From Emiliania huxleyi CCMP1516 (lineage: Eukaryota > Haptophyta > Isochrysidales > Noelaerhabdaceae), in the NCBI RefSeq assembly GCF_000372725.1, contig NW_005201058.1, forward strand, positions 103,436 through 167,435: 64,000 nucleotides of DNA. The letters are read 5' to 3'. Below, piece after piece: positions 1-11,661 of this stretch; the first letter of the stretch is position 1; each line of letters opens with the position of its first letter. A program made the translations under genes and the position numbers. The notes under the pieces were generated by a model. It was not told the DNA's origin, did not search any database, and saw only the letters and a list, made by a program, of their open reading frames with translations.

Positions 1-3000
1 GCAGCGCTGGAGGAGCTGCGGGTCGGGCGCGGTCTTCTTCTCGGCTGCGCTGATGACGATGGACGGGAGGTCCTTGTCCGCGGGCACCTTGTAGCCCGCG
101 TGCGTGACGCCTGACGGGAAGAAGCGCGCGCGCAGCGTGTCGATGTACTTGCTGGCAGACAGCTTGAAACCGGTCTGCGTCTTGGTGATGTTGAGCCCGA
201 GGAACTCGTGCACCTTTCCCTCGTGGACCTTGAGCGGCTTGCCGACGTGCTTGTTGAAGTGCTCGATGTACTCGTGCGCGAGCGCCCTGCCAGCGGTGGT
301 CCCGGAGTGGAAGATGCCGAAGTCGTCCACGTAGATGACGACGATGAGTTTCGTGCTGTTGCGGGTGAGGACGAAGCAGCTCGGGTCCGCCTCGGACTGA
401 ACGAGCCCAGGAAACGCCTTGTTGATGGACTTGACGTGGTTCCACCAAGCGTTACCTGCGGATGGTGCGCCGTAGAGGTTGCCGACCTCGCACACCATGT
501 CCTTCTCCTCGCCGGTGATGGGGTCGATGTAGCAGTAGTCGGGCTTGCCCTTGAGCCCCTTCGGCATCTCGCAGTACCAGGTCTCGCCCTCCCCGCGCTC
601 CGCCCAGGTGTACGCCATGGGCTGGTCGCACGTGATGAGTTCCATGTCCTCCTGCGCGGCCACGTTGAGCACGGTGCGGGTCGTGCCGTAGCGGACGACG
701 CTCGCGAAGGTCTTGGTGAAGTCGACGCCGGGCCGCATCAGGTTGCCCATGACACAGCCGCGCCACTTGCACCGGCCGTCGGACTTCCGGGAGGCGATCT
801 CCTTCAGCGGGAGGACGCGCACCTTGGCGGGGCGGCGCATGGGCTTGAGCGTGCCGTTCTGGATGAGGCCGAGGAACTCGGTGTCATACGCCTTGTACCA
901 CGCGTCGCGCAGCTTGGGGTCGCGGATGTTGGCGATGTCCTTGTAGTGCTTGGGCACGATGTTGTCCGGCATGGGCATGATCTGGCCGTCCACGCTCGAC
1001 ATGTACGCGACGCACTGGTCCGTGGTGTTGCGGTAGACCGACGACGATGGGGATGCGGCCGCCGCAGCCGCCCAGATGCCGAAGGGCGTGGCATTGGCGG
1101 CGAGGCGGGCGTTGAGCATGTTGTTGTACTCGCCCGTCGAGACGCCGCCGCGGCTGCGGGTGGTGCGCGGCGCAGGCGCACCCGCTGCGGGCGGGTTGAC
1201 GTTGCCGTCGTTGGCCGGGTCTGGCATGATCACCACCTCCTCGTCGAGGGTCAGCCCCCCGGCGTGGTTGTCGGTGGTGGGGAGGAAGACGGAGTCGCCG
1301 CGGGTCACGTTGTTGTCGAGCGTAGCCTTGTCCGACTCGTCGGGCGTCTCGTCCGCGGTCACAGGCTCCGGCCACGCGCCCTCGATGTCCGTCGGGGTGA
1401 GGTCGGAGGTAGGAGCACGGTATTCGATGCCGTTCCAGAGCTCGTTGACGCAGAATGTCGCCTGCGTGGTGGTGCCGATGTGCCCCTTGCGCGGACCCTC
1501 GGTGATGACGTACTTCCAGCCGGGCGAAGTGCGCGAGATGCCGAGGAAGGCCGCCATCTCGCCCGTGGGTGAGACACCGTTCGCCACAAGGTGGGGGGGC
1601 GACTTGACGATCATCTTGCACGCCCACGGGTAGAACATGTTCATCTTGGGGCGCTGCCCGGTCTTGAGCTCGTACGCTGACTTGCCGGTGTCGCGCACGG
1701 CGAAGGTGGCGTTGGCGATGGTGGCCGCGTACACCCAGGCGTAGCCCCAGTACTGGTAGAGCTGGGCGGCGCCATGCCCCCCTGCGCGCGCCATCATCTC
1801 CCGCACGATCCTGCCGCAGGTAGCGTTCGCACGCTCGCACGCCCCATTCTGCCACGGCTCGTAGGGGCAGCTGTTGCGGAGGGTGATGCCGTACTTGAGG
1901 CAGAGCTCGCGCACGGCGCTGGAGTTGAGGACGACCTCGTTGTCGCAGAACGCAACTCCTCCGCGGAACGTGTGGCCGTCCTTTCCCTCGTTCTCGGCGA
2001 AGTACTTGCGCAGGTAGGCAGGCGTCTGGCCCTTGGTCTGCAGGATGTACGGCGTGATGGTGCTGGTGTGCTCGTCGACGACCATGAGTGCGTAGCAGTG
2101 CCCATCGACGCCTACCACACCCTTGGGCGACCAGAGGTCGTAGTGCGACGAGCCCCCGAAGCGAGTGGCCAGTGGCCGGCCGGTGCTGCGCCGCGCGTGG
2201 TACTTGGCGTTCGCCTGCAGCGCGGCGTCGTCGAGGCCCTCGTTGCGGTCCATCTTGGAGAGGTCTGGCACGCCGTCCGCGATCTTGCTGAGGTCCTTTA
2301 GCGCGTCGCCGGAGATGCACAGGGCGTGCCGCCAGAAGGTGCCATCCGTCGGGCGCCGCCCCGGCTTGCCGCGCACGATGGCCTTGGCGGCGTTGGCGCC
2401 GACGGATGCGCCGAGCGGCATCAGGTGGATGTTGAAGTCCTCCCCGAAGTAGATGGTCTGCCCGGAGGGGTAGTTGAAGCGTGGTGGGCAGAGGTCGAAG
2501 CGGACCACGATGTTCTGCGCCTTGCACTCCTTGACGCTGACGAGAGGCATGGCGAGTCCGGGCGCGTACAGCGCGTTCACCCACTCGGTGTTCACAACCT
2601 TGGTGTCCTGCGGCTTGGTCGGGTCAGCCAGCGCGAAGGCGTACGCGGTGCCGACGCCCTTCGCCTTGAGGTAGTCGTTGTTTGCGCAGCGGATGTAGAT
2701 GGGCTTCTCGGGCTCGCGCCACCCGTGAGGGAAGTAGTCGGGCGTCGGGAACATGTTCATGCCCGCCTTGGAGTCGACGCCAGCGGCATACGATCCCGGC
2801 ATGTTCACACCGGCGGTCGTGTCGTACGCGTCGACGACCTTGACATGCCCGACAAGCGCGTGTGCCTGCATCGCGTCCATGCGCGCCACGTACATGGCGA
2901 GCATGATGCACGTGTACGAGAGGACGAGCGGGACCGTCTTGGGCACGTCGATGTCATTCACTGCGCGGAACATGTCGCCCGCGACCTTGCGGTAGATCGG

Positions 3001-4662
3001 CTGGAGCGGGTCCTCCTCGATGGCGTACTCTGCTCCGCCACCTGAGCCAGTCGCCGGCCCGGTGGACAGCTCGAGGGGTAGTGCGGTGACGGACTCGACC
3101 ATCACGCCCATGTTCGAGGGCTCGTCCACGGCGTCGGCCACAGGCGTGCCGATCGAGGCAGGCGAGCCCATGTAGACCGGGATGAGGCACGCGAGCAGGA
3201 CGAGTAGGATGGAAGCGCCGATGTACGGGCGAGGCAGCGCGGTGACGAACGAGGTGAACTTGACCCACAGCCCGCCGCGCGCCCGTGCCTCCGCCGCATT
3301 GCGCGCCGCCGTCTTGGCCTTGAGGATGGCGGGCGTGTCGGTGGGGTTGGAGTCGGGGAAGGTGTCCTCGACCTGGTCGGTGCCGACGCCAGCGACAAAG
3401 CCGCCGACGATGCCGTCCGGGTCGAACGTGCGGGTGACAGAGTCGGCCAGCGCCGCCCGCACCTCCTCGTGGTCGGTCGCGGTGGAGTCCGACTTCTTGA
3501 AGGGGTCGTGCGGGAGGGTGCGGCCGGGGGACTTGGCGCACACCTTCTTGTACGAGGACTGGGCCATGCGCACCTTCGTCTCGTGGTCGATGCGGTCGGG
3601 GAGTTCCTCGAGCACCTTGGCGACAGGGACCCCCTTGCAGATGAGGTCGCCGATGCACTTGCCACCGTGCAACCCATTGCAGTGGGGGCACGGCTTGCGC
3701 CCAGCGGCTGCGCGGCCGCCGCGGTCCCCGCCGCCCTTGTCGGACTTGATCTGCGCCTGGAGAGCGGCGACCTGGGACTCGGCGGCCGCGAGCTTCTCCT
3801 TGAGCACGCCTTGCGAGGCAATCTCCGCCTCGAACGCCGCCTGCGCAGCCGCCTTGGCCTCGTTGGCGCGGTCCGCGTTGTCTTGGTCGAGGATGCCCTG
3901 CATCGCGAGCGTGGACGCCTTGAGGCCGTACGTCTTGCCCGATTGCGCGGCGAGTTGGCGCTGTATGCCGATCTGCACGCGCATGTTTGCGCCGAGCGTG
4001 GCCCCCTTGGCGGCGATCGCGTCGAGGATGTATTCCTCGATCACCTCGTCGGGGAGGTGCCACTGGGAGTCCTTGAGCAACTTGTTCGCCTGCTCGATGC
4101 CCGTCTTGAACTTGGCGAGGCTCGCGGACGTGAGGTCCTTGAGAGCGTCGGGGGAGTACGCCTTCTCGAGATCCGCGCGCAGCGCCTTCGTGCGCACGTT
4201 CTTGGAGTTCGTGTCCTCCGACTCGATGAGCGACTTGATCGCCGCGATGCCCTTCTTGATGTCGTCGTAGTGGTCGGCGTCCTCGTCCGCCAACATCTCG
4301 GCGAGCGTGTCGTCGTCCTTGACGGCGTTCTGCAGCGCACCGTAGAGTTGGCGCGACAGAGTCACCGACAGGTCCTTGAAGAACTTGTCGATCATGGCCG
4401 GGATGAGGCCGTCCGCAGTGCCGATGTTCTTGTAGCGCACGTGCAGCGCGACCGCCTCGGCCTCGCGCTCCGCGCCCGGCCGGATGGTGCCCACCTCGAT
4501 GATGTCGAGGAGGTACTTGTGTTGCTTCGCCGCGGTCCGCAGGTTGCGGAACCACTCGTTGAACTCCCGCTCGGAGCTCTGTTTGTAGGCCGGAATCACC
4601 AGCTTGTCCGTCGACGACATGTTGTCGTAATGTCCCGGGGATCGTTGCCCCGCCGCTACCAA
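1..4662 (-). mobile_element. Copia-type LTR retroelement, partial (runs off left edge)
   Basis: Old LTR-retroelement copy of the Ty1/Copia class. On the minus strand one long frame begins at the ATG ending at 4620 and, in my reading, stays open to the window edge. Parts in order: a gag-like region, a Cys/His-rich knuckle near 3,670-3,700, a hydrophobic membrane-like segment near 3,200, a protease-like stretch near 2,740-2,800, an integrase core with the NGACERAN block near 1,825-1,855, and a reverse transcriptase with the YVDD block near 335. Integrase before reverse transcriptase is the Copia order. Just upstream, 4651-4661 reads as complement to the 3' end of an initiator tRNA-Met (CGCCGCTACCA), the usual primer-binding site. 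DNA from about 4664 rightward is the probable LTR; I could not define its outer end. The body looks largely whole and so fairly young, but the 3' part lies outside the window. Confidence 0.85.
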
Positions 4663-4920
4663 CTGTGAAGGTCTTCAGTGACCACTCACAAGCTGTTCCA
4701 AGGCCCGACAGAAATGTACTGTCAAAACTTTGTTCAAACAAAAGTCCTGGCCCGCGGCCCCCACACCCACAATGACTATCAATCCAGGCTGCGGGTGAAG
4801 GGCAAAACCGCGCCGCTGCAGAACGGTTTTTGCAAAACCGCGCCGCAGCGGTACGAAACTGCGCAGATGCAGTCCAGGGGTGGTAAGGACACTATGTGTG
4901 TGTGTGTGGCCGTAGACTAG

Positions 4921-5169
4921 ACGGCTGCGCGGTCGTCGGTCTTCAACACCTTCAAGATCGGCACCGCGATCGTCTCGTACTTCTCCAAGAAGCAGGGTCA
5001 CATCTCCCTCTCGACATTCGAGGCCGAGATCTCTGCCGGCACGCTGGCGGCTTGCGAGGCGGTCCACCTGCGCTCGCTCCTCGCGTCGCTCGGCTACAAG
5101 CCCAAGGGCCCGACCATCATCAAGATCGACAACACGGCCGCGCTGCGCGTGGGGCCTGGCTCCCCCTGA
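4921..5169 (+). mobile_element. Copia RNase H-like fragment
   Basis: Fossil piece of a second Copia-class element on the opposite strand to its neighbour. The plus frame carries the pattern typical of the Copia RNase H end: SKKQGHISLSTFEAEISA, then an acidic-Asn block IKIDNTAAL. Family knowledge: Copia polyproteins end with this SKKQ...STxEAE...DN region. Only this part is present, so the copy is a fragment. It sits head-on against the LTR region of the left-hand element, which suggests nested or adjacent insertion. Age cannot be estimated from one copy. Confidence 0.75.
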
Positions 5170-6059
5170 CCGGTGAAATACATAAATAAATAAAACGGAC
5201 ACCTCTGCTAGGAGATGGGTAAAAAGGAACAGGTCCCCGCCCGACCTGCGACTAGGGGGCCCACAGCGCCCCAAAATCCACCAGTGTGGGATTTCGCGCA
5301 ATCGCTTGACTCTGAAAAGCTCGCTATGTACCTTTCTGAGCGCTGTGGTCGCCGCAGACTGGCTCCAACTTGACGGCGGCATGGAGGCATCATGCCTCCA
5401 TGCCGCCGTCAAGTCGAAATCGACATACAGCTCGATGGTTTGCCCGAAAGGTACATAGGGATTCCCTAGCGGCGTTTTGGGCGACAACAGCGCTGCGACC
5501 GCGAAGTGGCGGTGGACATGCTCCCATGTTGCCGACGCGGCGCCGGAGTGGCCGGCGCTGCTCGCCGCGACCACGACGGCTACTCCGCTGCTCCGGGCCG
5601 ACCCGTCCTACCCGACGGTGGCACTCTTCCACGTCTCGCTCACGCTGAGAAAAATTCTGAAACGGCGTGCAGCATAGTCGCCGACGAGTCGGTCCGCGTG
5701 CCTCCCCGTGTCGCGCTTCGTTCTCACCCATCCATAAACTCACTTTGGCCTCACTAAAGCGATGCCTCAATCCTGAATCCTCAGATTTTAGATTAGGACG
5801 CTGTGGGCCCTCTACTGCGACCACTCAGCCGTTTCTCGGTTTTTGGCATTTGGGTATATTAATTGCACCACCCCTCCTCTTCTCAGAGGAGACACACACA
5901 CACGGGCAACCTCTGTACAAAGAAACGTCAGCATTCTCCTCCCCATCGGCCACGAGAGAGCAGCTCCCCTGGGGCGCGGCGTGCGCCGTTGAAGCGCCAG
6001 AGCGGGGCCGCGCGATCCAGATCTCTCCCGTCACCCATTGCTCCAGCGCGCCCGCGGGG
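5170..6059. other. Intergenic spacer with repeat relics
   Basis: No convincing gene. About 5184-5245 is a reverse-orientation copy of sequence found at 12,583-12,650 (GGGGACCTGTTCC followed by an ATTTATTT tract). A perfect hairpin lies at 5368-5414 (separate entry), and CTATGTACCTTTC (5323) reappears inverted at 5444. Sequence near 5245-5275 (GGGCCCACAGCG) also recurs inverted near 5800-5815. The stretch looks like layered inverted-repeat debris. Confidence 0.5.
5368..5414. repeat. Perfect hairpin palindrome
   Basis: Two 22-base arms (5368-5389 and 5393-5414) are exact reverse complements around a 3-base centre. It lies in intergenic DNA near other inverted fragments. Function unknown; it could be a foldback-element core or an assembly artefact. 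Confidence 0.8.
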
Positions 6060-7970
6060 TCAGGAGGAGGAGGGGCGGAAGGAGGCGGCCGTGCCCGGCA
6101 CCGTCTCGACTCGCTCCACGATGTCGAGCAGCTGCTCCCACTCTCGCTGCTGCGCCTACCCGCGGCGAGCAGGGCGGCGGCTGTGGGGCGGAGCCGAGGC
6201 GAGAGGAGGGGGCGTGTGGCGGTGTGGCCTGCTCGAACTCGAGCTGCTCGAGGACGTGCTCTCGCAGCCCTCGCGAAAAGTCGGCGTTGGTCTGCCGGTG
6301 GAAGCGGTCAACCTCGGTGTGGATCGAGGTCGAGATCGCCTGCGGGGGCGAGGAGAGGTGGCGTCAGGAGGCCAGTGGCGGGGCGGGACCAGGCGGCGAC
6401 GGGCCAGGGCGTGGCTGCGGAGTCGGTGGTGTGTGGTCTCCGTGGTGCCGGCGGCGTCGGGGAGGGGCGTCTCGGTCTTGTAGAGGCGGCGATGGAGGCG
6501 CGCGCCTCCCACCGCTCCTTGGCCGCGCTGAGCTCCGCGTCCGCCTCCTTGACGCGCACCTCCACCTGCGGCGGCGGGCGGGGCGTCGAAGCGGCTCGCC
6601 GCGGCGGGAGCGGAGCGGCAGCAAGCGCCTTCGACCCCTTCTGCGGGTCGTACATGAGCTCGTCGAGCTTCCCCAGCACCCCCGAGCGCGGCGAGGGCGC
6701 GCCGCTGTGCTCCGCCTCCTGCCAGCGCTGCCGCTCCTTGGTGGACGCGTCGAGCGCCGCCGCCGCCTTTTGGTACTGCAGCAGCGCCGCGTCGCGGTTG
6801 GCGAGCACCTGGCGTTGGGCGCTGCCGCGTCGGTGGGGTCGGACGGCGAGGGGCGGGACTGGGGCAGGGGCGGCGCGCCTCGTTGAGCGCCGTCGCCATC
6901 CCCGTGTTGAAGGCGAGGAGCGCAGAGAGGCCGCAGACGTGCTCCGCCTGCAGAGCGTGCAGAGAAAGGGGAGGGGGGGAGGGGGGGGGGGGGCGTTCGT
7001 GTCGGTTCGGCAGAGGAGATGCGCGGCGGCCGCTCGACCGCCCCCTACCGGCGCCCGCGCCCCCGGCCCTCGCCCCTGCGCGCCTGCACTCTCGCCAGGT
7101 GCAGCTCCTTGACTCGATCGAGCGCCGCCGCCTGCAGACGGGCGGGAGCAGTTCTCTGGCGGCGCCGTCCGCCACGCACCGCCCCGCGGAGGGGGCGTGC
7201 CATGTGCGTCAGAGGCAGTGACAGCTCCGTCTCGGACTGAGAGAGCATGTCGAGGGCGGGCGCGAGCTGCCGCAGGTCGGAGGCCATGTCGGCCTGCGTG
7301 CGCACTGCTGCGTGCTGCTTTGACGCGCTCGCAGAGGCAATCGTCGCGTAGTTGGCGGCGAAGGCGCGGACGCGCTCGATCGCCTCCTCGTCAGGCACCT
7401 TGTGCGCCATCAGCGACTGCACACTCTTGAGGCTCTCCTGGACACGCGGGCCAGGGTGCGACGGTCAAGCCCGGCGAGAGGGCGGCGAGAGGGCTTGCGG
7501 CCGGGCTCGCTCTCCTGGGTGCCGTCGAAGAGCGCGCCGAGCCACGAGGAGCCCGTCGCATTCTTGACGGTCTGCAGCTCCCACACCTTGGCCTCCAGGA
7601 AGGTCTGCAGGTCGGAGGACTCCCGCAGCCGCTCGTGCCCCGCCACGCGCCTCAGGAACAGCTGCAGCCCGGCCTGCCTCCGCTCGATGAAGTTTGGCGA
7701 GAAGCGGTCGTCCTTGAGCGGCGAGTCCACGGTGGGGAGCGGCGGCACGACGCAGCCAGGGAAGGCGTGGCACAGCCGGTCGCGCAGCCACACGAAGTCG
7801 CGATAGCGCCGCCGGACGAAGAACTCTTTCGCCGCGTACCGCGAGAGCTGCGTCACTGTGGAGAGCTTGTAGTCGACGAACGCGGCGGTGATTGAGGTTC
7901 CGTGCTTCTCCGGGTCGGAGACCGTGATTAGCAGCGCCGCCTCGGAGGAGGGCTGCCCGTCCGCGCTCAT
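6060..7970 (-). CDS. Sorting nexin with PX and BAR domains
   Basis: Membrane-remodelling sorting nexin of early endosomes and retromer-type sorting. The first exon (ATG ending at 7970) gives a PX domain, which binds phosphoinositides in this family: RRRYRDFVWLRDRL, VVPPLP, then NFIERRQAGLQLFLRRV. Later exons give a helical BAR region: PDEEAIERVRAFAANYATIA, AEHVCGLSALLAFNTGMA, VLANRDAALLQYQKAAAA, then TEVDRFHRQTNADFSRGL and EQLEFEQ, ending LLDIVERVETVPG and a TGA at 6060-6062. I read seven exons. Five introns start with GC (after ATG, CAG, GAG, GAG, CAG) and end in AG. The first intron is flanked by a 10-base direct repeat. The intron near 6,966-6,994 has a C-homopolymer tract on the coding strand. 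A dispersed repeat begins 7 bases upstream of the start codon. Closest in type to SNX1/2/4; subtype not resolved. Confidence 0.9.
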
Positions 7971-7977
7971 GTCCCAG

Positions 7978-8594
7978 CTTACTGGGCTGGGTTTTTAGGC
8001 ATTGTGGGGTTGGCACTCCCGTACCCTCATGACCTCCTGCGGTCTCTGAGATGGACACCAGTGGGTGTGGGACCATAGCCAGGGTACACTCGAAGCATAG
8101 CCAGGGTACACTCGAAGGCTGGGTAAGCAGTAGAGGTCGATACTCGACGCGTCCCACATGGTCTGTGTCGCTGTCGGCACGCTGTCGACAGGACGTCGAG
8201 CGACACCGGTGGCAGTGCCACCCAGGAGTGGTCGGGCGGTCTCCCGTCATGAGAGAGCCACCATGCGATCCGTATGATGATTCCTGACAACCGCCTCAGT
8301 CAACTTTCGTCACAGTTCCCGCTCTGAGCTGTCACTGAGAGGAGCTGCGGGTCAGTTCGACAGCTGGAGCTGTGTCGCCGGCGTGCGGCGGCCTGCCTCC
8401 GGAGGTGCCTCTGAGGTGGACATTTTTTGGTCACCGCGAGAGAACGCGTTCGAATTTTCACTCCGGAACTTCAACTCCGCACGCGCACCGGCCAGGGCTA
8501 CAATAGTGCCAGTGAGGCGGAGGCGCGAGTCGGAAGGCCGCGACCGTCAAGTGTTCCCCCAATTTTCCTACAATCGCTGTGAACCCAGCCACGT
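7978..8594 (-). repeat. Dispersed repeat family A, copy 1
   Basis: About 617 bases, matching in reverse orientation the copies at 26,250-27,514 and 36,870-37,327. Shared landmarks are GTTCACAGCGA, a GAAGTTCCGG block, CAGCTCCAGCTG, and a stretch rich in CGACA/TGTCG inverted words. This copy has its own 22-base tandem duplication at 8074-8117 that copy 2 lacks. No coding capacity is evident. It abuts the start codon of the sorting nexin gene, so it may provide that gene's 5' flank. Confidence 0.85.
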
Positions 8595-9800
8595 TTGGCA
8601 CAACTGGGTTCGAAGACGCACAGACCACGTTCACACAAAAACACAACCCCGGACCGAGGACGCACGTTCACATAAAAACTCTCCACGTTCACGAACTAGC
8701 AGTGAAGATGTGAGTCGAAGTATGGGATATCGACCGCCGCCTTTCTTTTTACTGCCATAAGCATAAAAAGAAACCAAAAGAAAAATAAATCTGCATTTTG
8801 AAAAAAAAACACCGCCGGGATTCAGAAAATAAAAGAAAAACAGCCTAACCCCAGTAGGGACAACGCCAAACTGACAGGAAAGAAAGAACACCGCGTGGAT
8901 TCAGAAAATAAAAGAAAAACAGCCTAACCCCAGTAGGTATAACGCCGAGTGCCAGACCACCAGGGGGCAAGTGTGTGTAGCACCTTCGACCCCGAAATGA
9001 AGGCCGCCACGCAAAACCGGGCGCTAGGAGAGGTGAACTGAAGGCTGAGACAACGGAGGCCGAGCCTGAGTGGGCGCCCGCGCGCCCCCACGCAGGCAAG
9101 CCTCTGTCCTTCGGCCCACTCCGGCAATCGTCCGTGGGCGGCCGCAGACAACGTGCCTAATCAATTCCCCCAACACCCGACCCCACTCTAGGGACAGCAG
9201 CGCGCTTCTCATCCCGGAAAGGAAAGGAGGGGGGGGGGGGGGGGGAGATCAGAGAGCCAAGCACGGGAGTACCCCCGATGGACGCGAGTAGGGGGGAAAG
9301 CGAGACGAGAGAGATTCAAGGCGAACTTCATCACCCGTCCAGGAGCCCCGCATTAGGTAGCTACCCCAGGTTCAGAGCTAGGCTTCCCGACAGGGCAGGG
9401 AACCCCCAGCGCGCAGGCGGGGCCCACGGTAGCCTCGTGCAGTACGCGATACCGAGAGCTGGGGGGTGAGGGGCGCCCACGCCAAGGGGGACAAGCGACG
9501 GGGGGGGGAGAGTAGTGTCTTTCGCAGGTAAAACGCAATTTTTTTTTTTAGCGTTAGAGCCGAGCTACTAGAGAGAGCATGCTATAAAAAGAATGCGACA
9601 CGCAACAGACAGAAGGGACCGCGAGGGTTCGTGTGCAGCAACACATTATAATATATTATAGCACGACCGCCGCGTGCGAACGGACGGCCCGGGGGTAGGT
9701 GGGAGTGGCCACATTGGAGAGAGAGACCGACGCGCGGCTGCGCCGGCGCAGCGAGACCAGTCGCGGGCCGAGTCGCGGGCGGCGACAGAGGGTCGCCACC
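8595..9800. other. Intergenic spacer
   Basis: No gene recognised. It contains an A-rich stretch with a duplicated 59-base unit (separate entry), a G homopolymer at about 9229-9246, and AT-rich words near 9645-9660. Short open frames here have no family features. Confidence 0.5.
8810..8946. repeat. Direct repeat, two 59-base units
   Basis: 8810-8867 and 8888-8946 are near-identical, each containing TTCAGAAAATAAAAG and CAGCCTAACCCCAGTAGG. The period is 78-79 bases. The composition is far more A-rich than the surroundings, which suggests an inserted element or relic. Function unknown. Confidence 0.8.
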
Positions 9801-11511
9801 TCACCAGAGCTGCTCGCCGTCGCGGTCGTACCCGTTGGAGTGCAGCCCGAAGTAGGAAGGGGTGGCGATGTGCGCGGTGCCGCGCACCCCGAGGCGCGCC
9901 GCCGACGACACCATCGCGTCCGACACCACCTCGGCGAGGAACTGTGACATGGTGTCGGAACCCACCTGCAAGAAGAGGGGGGGGGGGGGGCGAGAGAGGC
10001 GCACGGGAGGCTCAGGTCTCCCCGGCGGCGCGGGGGGCTGAAGGGAGGGGGGCGCGGCGGACGTTTGCGATGCCGACGCCGCCCGTGATGGCGAGGACCT
10101 GCGGGCGGCGGCGGCCGGAGATTGGGCCGAGAGGGTCTTGGCCGCGGCAGGGCGGAGGGGGCGGCGGAGAGGGGGAGGCGTGTGGCGTCGCGCCGTCGGG
10201 CCGGCGCCGGAGAGGAAGGCGCCGTGCGCGCCCGCCTCGAGGGCGTCCTTTATGATTGGCTCGAAGGGGAACATGTGCTTGCGGTACTGCTGGTGGAGCC
10301 GGTCCTCCATCGCCATCCGCAGAGGGTCGAACTGCGACCTGCCGCGCGCCACAGAGGGAGGGGCGGGGCGGCTCAGGCCACCCACGCCGCCGCCGGGCCG
10401 CCGCCGCGCCGCCGCCGCGCCGCCTTGGGGGGTGTCGCCGCTCCCCTCGGAGCGTCTCCCGAGAGCGCGACGCCATCTCGGGAGAGCTTCTTGGGGTTGG
10501 GGGGGGGGGGGGGGCGTCCTCACGTCGCGAAGCAGTTGATCAGCATCGAGGCGCGCGCGATGTTGAAGATTGCGTCCTTGCGGTCGATCTTCGCGGGCAG
10601 CACGGCGCGCGCCTCGGTGGTCGGCATCTCGTCGTCGGGGATGAAGAGGACGCACTGCAGCCCGTCGGGGATGTGCACCCGCTGCGTGATCCAGTGGCCC
10701 TCGGCGTTGAAGGCGATCTGAAGACGCGGCGGCGGCGGCGGGGTCGAGGCGGCGGCGGCGTCGCGGCGTCGCGCCACACGCCCTGGCGTTCACGGGCGGC
10801 GGGCTCGGGGCGGCGCGCTCGGGGAGGCGGGCGCGCGCGCCTGGAAGCCGCCGTAGATGGCGGGCGCCACGTTGTCGGCGTGCCCCTCCTCGTTTGCGGC
10901 GAGCTGCAGCAGCAGCTTCTTGTTGGCCGGCGTCGTCACGTCCTTGCCGCCCAGCGCCAGCCCGGCCGCGAGCCCCGCCACCAGCGCCGCGGACGACGAG
11001 CCCATCCCGCGCGTCGGAGGCACCGCGTTCTGGCACTCGAAGCGCAGCGGAGGCATCTCCTTGCCGAGCGAGTGCAGCACCTTGCGGACGCACTGCACGA
11101 CGAGGTTGTCCTCGGTCAGCGAGATCCGCCCCTCCCCCTCCCCCTCCACGACCATCTCGAACCGGTCCGACTTTTGCACGATCACGCGGTTCCAGACGTC
11201 GAGCGCAAAGCCAAACGAGTCGAAGCCGGGCCCCAGGTTGGCCGTCGTGGCGGGAACGTTGACCACGACGCGGTCGACCTGCGAGCGGGCGGCCGCTGAG
11301 GCTGGTGGTTTGCCGAGCGGGCGGGCGGCGGCGGCGAGGCGGCGCGCACCGGGTAGAAGAAGCTCTCCTGCACGTTGGAGATGCGGGAGGAGAAGCCAGT
11401 CGTGAGCTTTGAGTAGCTCGAGCTGCTCTCGGACGAAAAGGAGCGGGCCGATCGCGCTCCTCTCCGAGCGACGAGCAGCGGTACGGCGCGCGAGCGAGCG
11501 GACGTGGCCAT
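9801..11511 (-). CDS. thrB: Homoserine kinase
   Basis: Phosphorylates L-homoserine with ATP on the route to threonine (GHMP kinase family). The second exon starts VDRVVVNVPATTANLGPG, a hallmark of the family, followed by the glycine/serine ATP loop PPTRGMGSSSAALVAGLA. Later exons give IAFNAEGHWITQRVHIPDG, then AMEDRLHQQYRKHMFPFEP, GAFLSGAGPT, VLAITGGVGIAN and a C terminus ending GEQLW before TGA at 9801-9803. Exon 1 (ATG ending at 11511) is Ser/Arg-rich and looks like an organelle-targeting leader; a clear hydrophobic signal peptide is not visible. I read six exons. Introns mix GT donors (CCG|GTGCGC, AC|GTGAGG, AAC|GTCCGC) and GC donors (CAG|GCGCGC, ACG|GCGCGA), with C homopolymers before acceptors near 9980 and poly-C near 10,500. 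Family identity is secure; small exon limits are by eye. Confidence 0.92.
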
Positions 11512-11661
11512 CGCGAGCGGCGCGGCAGTTTTGGCGCTAGAGCGACGAGCAGCGGCCGTGAGTGCGGGCGCGCTCGACGCTGATCAGAAGCGCCGACCAG
11601 CCTCCAGCGAGCTCAGAAGGAAAAGAATTTGAACAAGCCAACTCTCTCTCACAGCACACAG

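Noticed and set aside
884-2584. Long minus-strand frame of 566 codons
   Set aside because: Arg/Ala/Gly-rich shadow of the Copia polyprotein frame; no domain in its translation.
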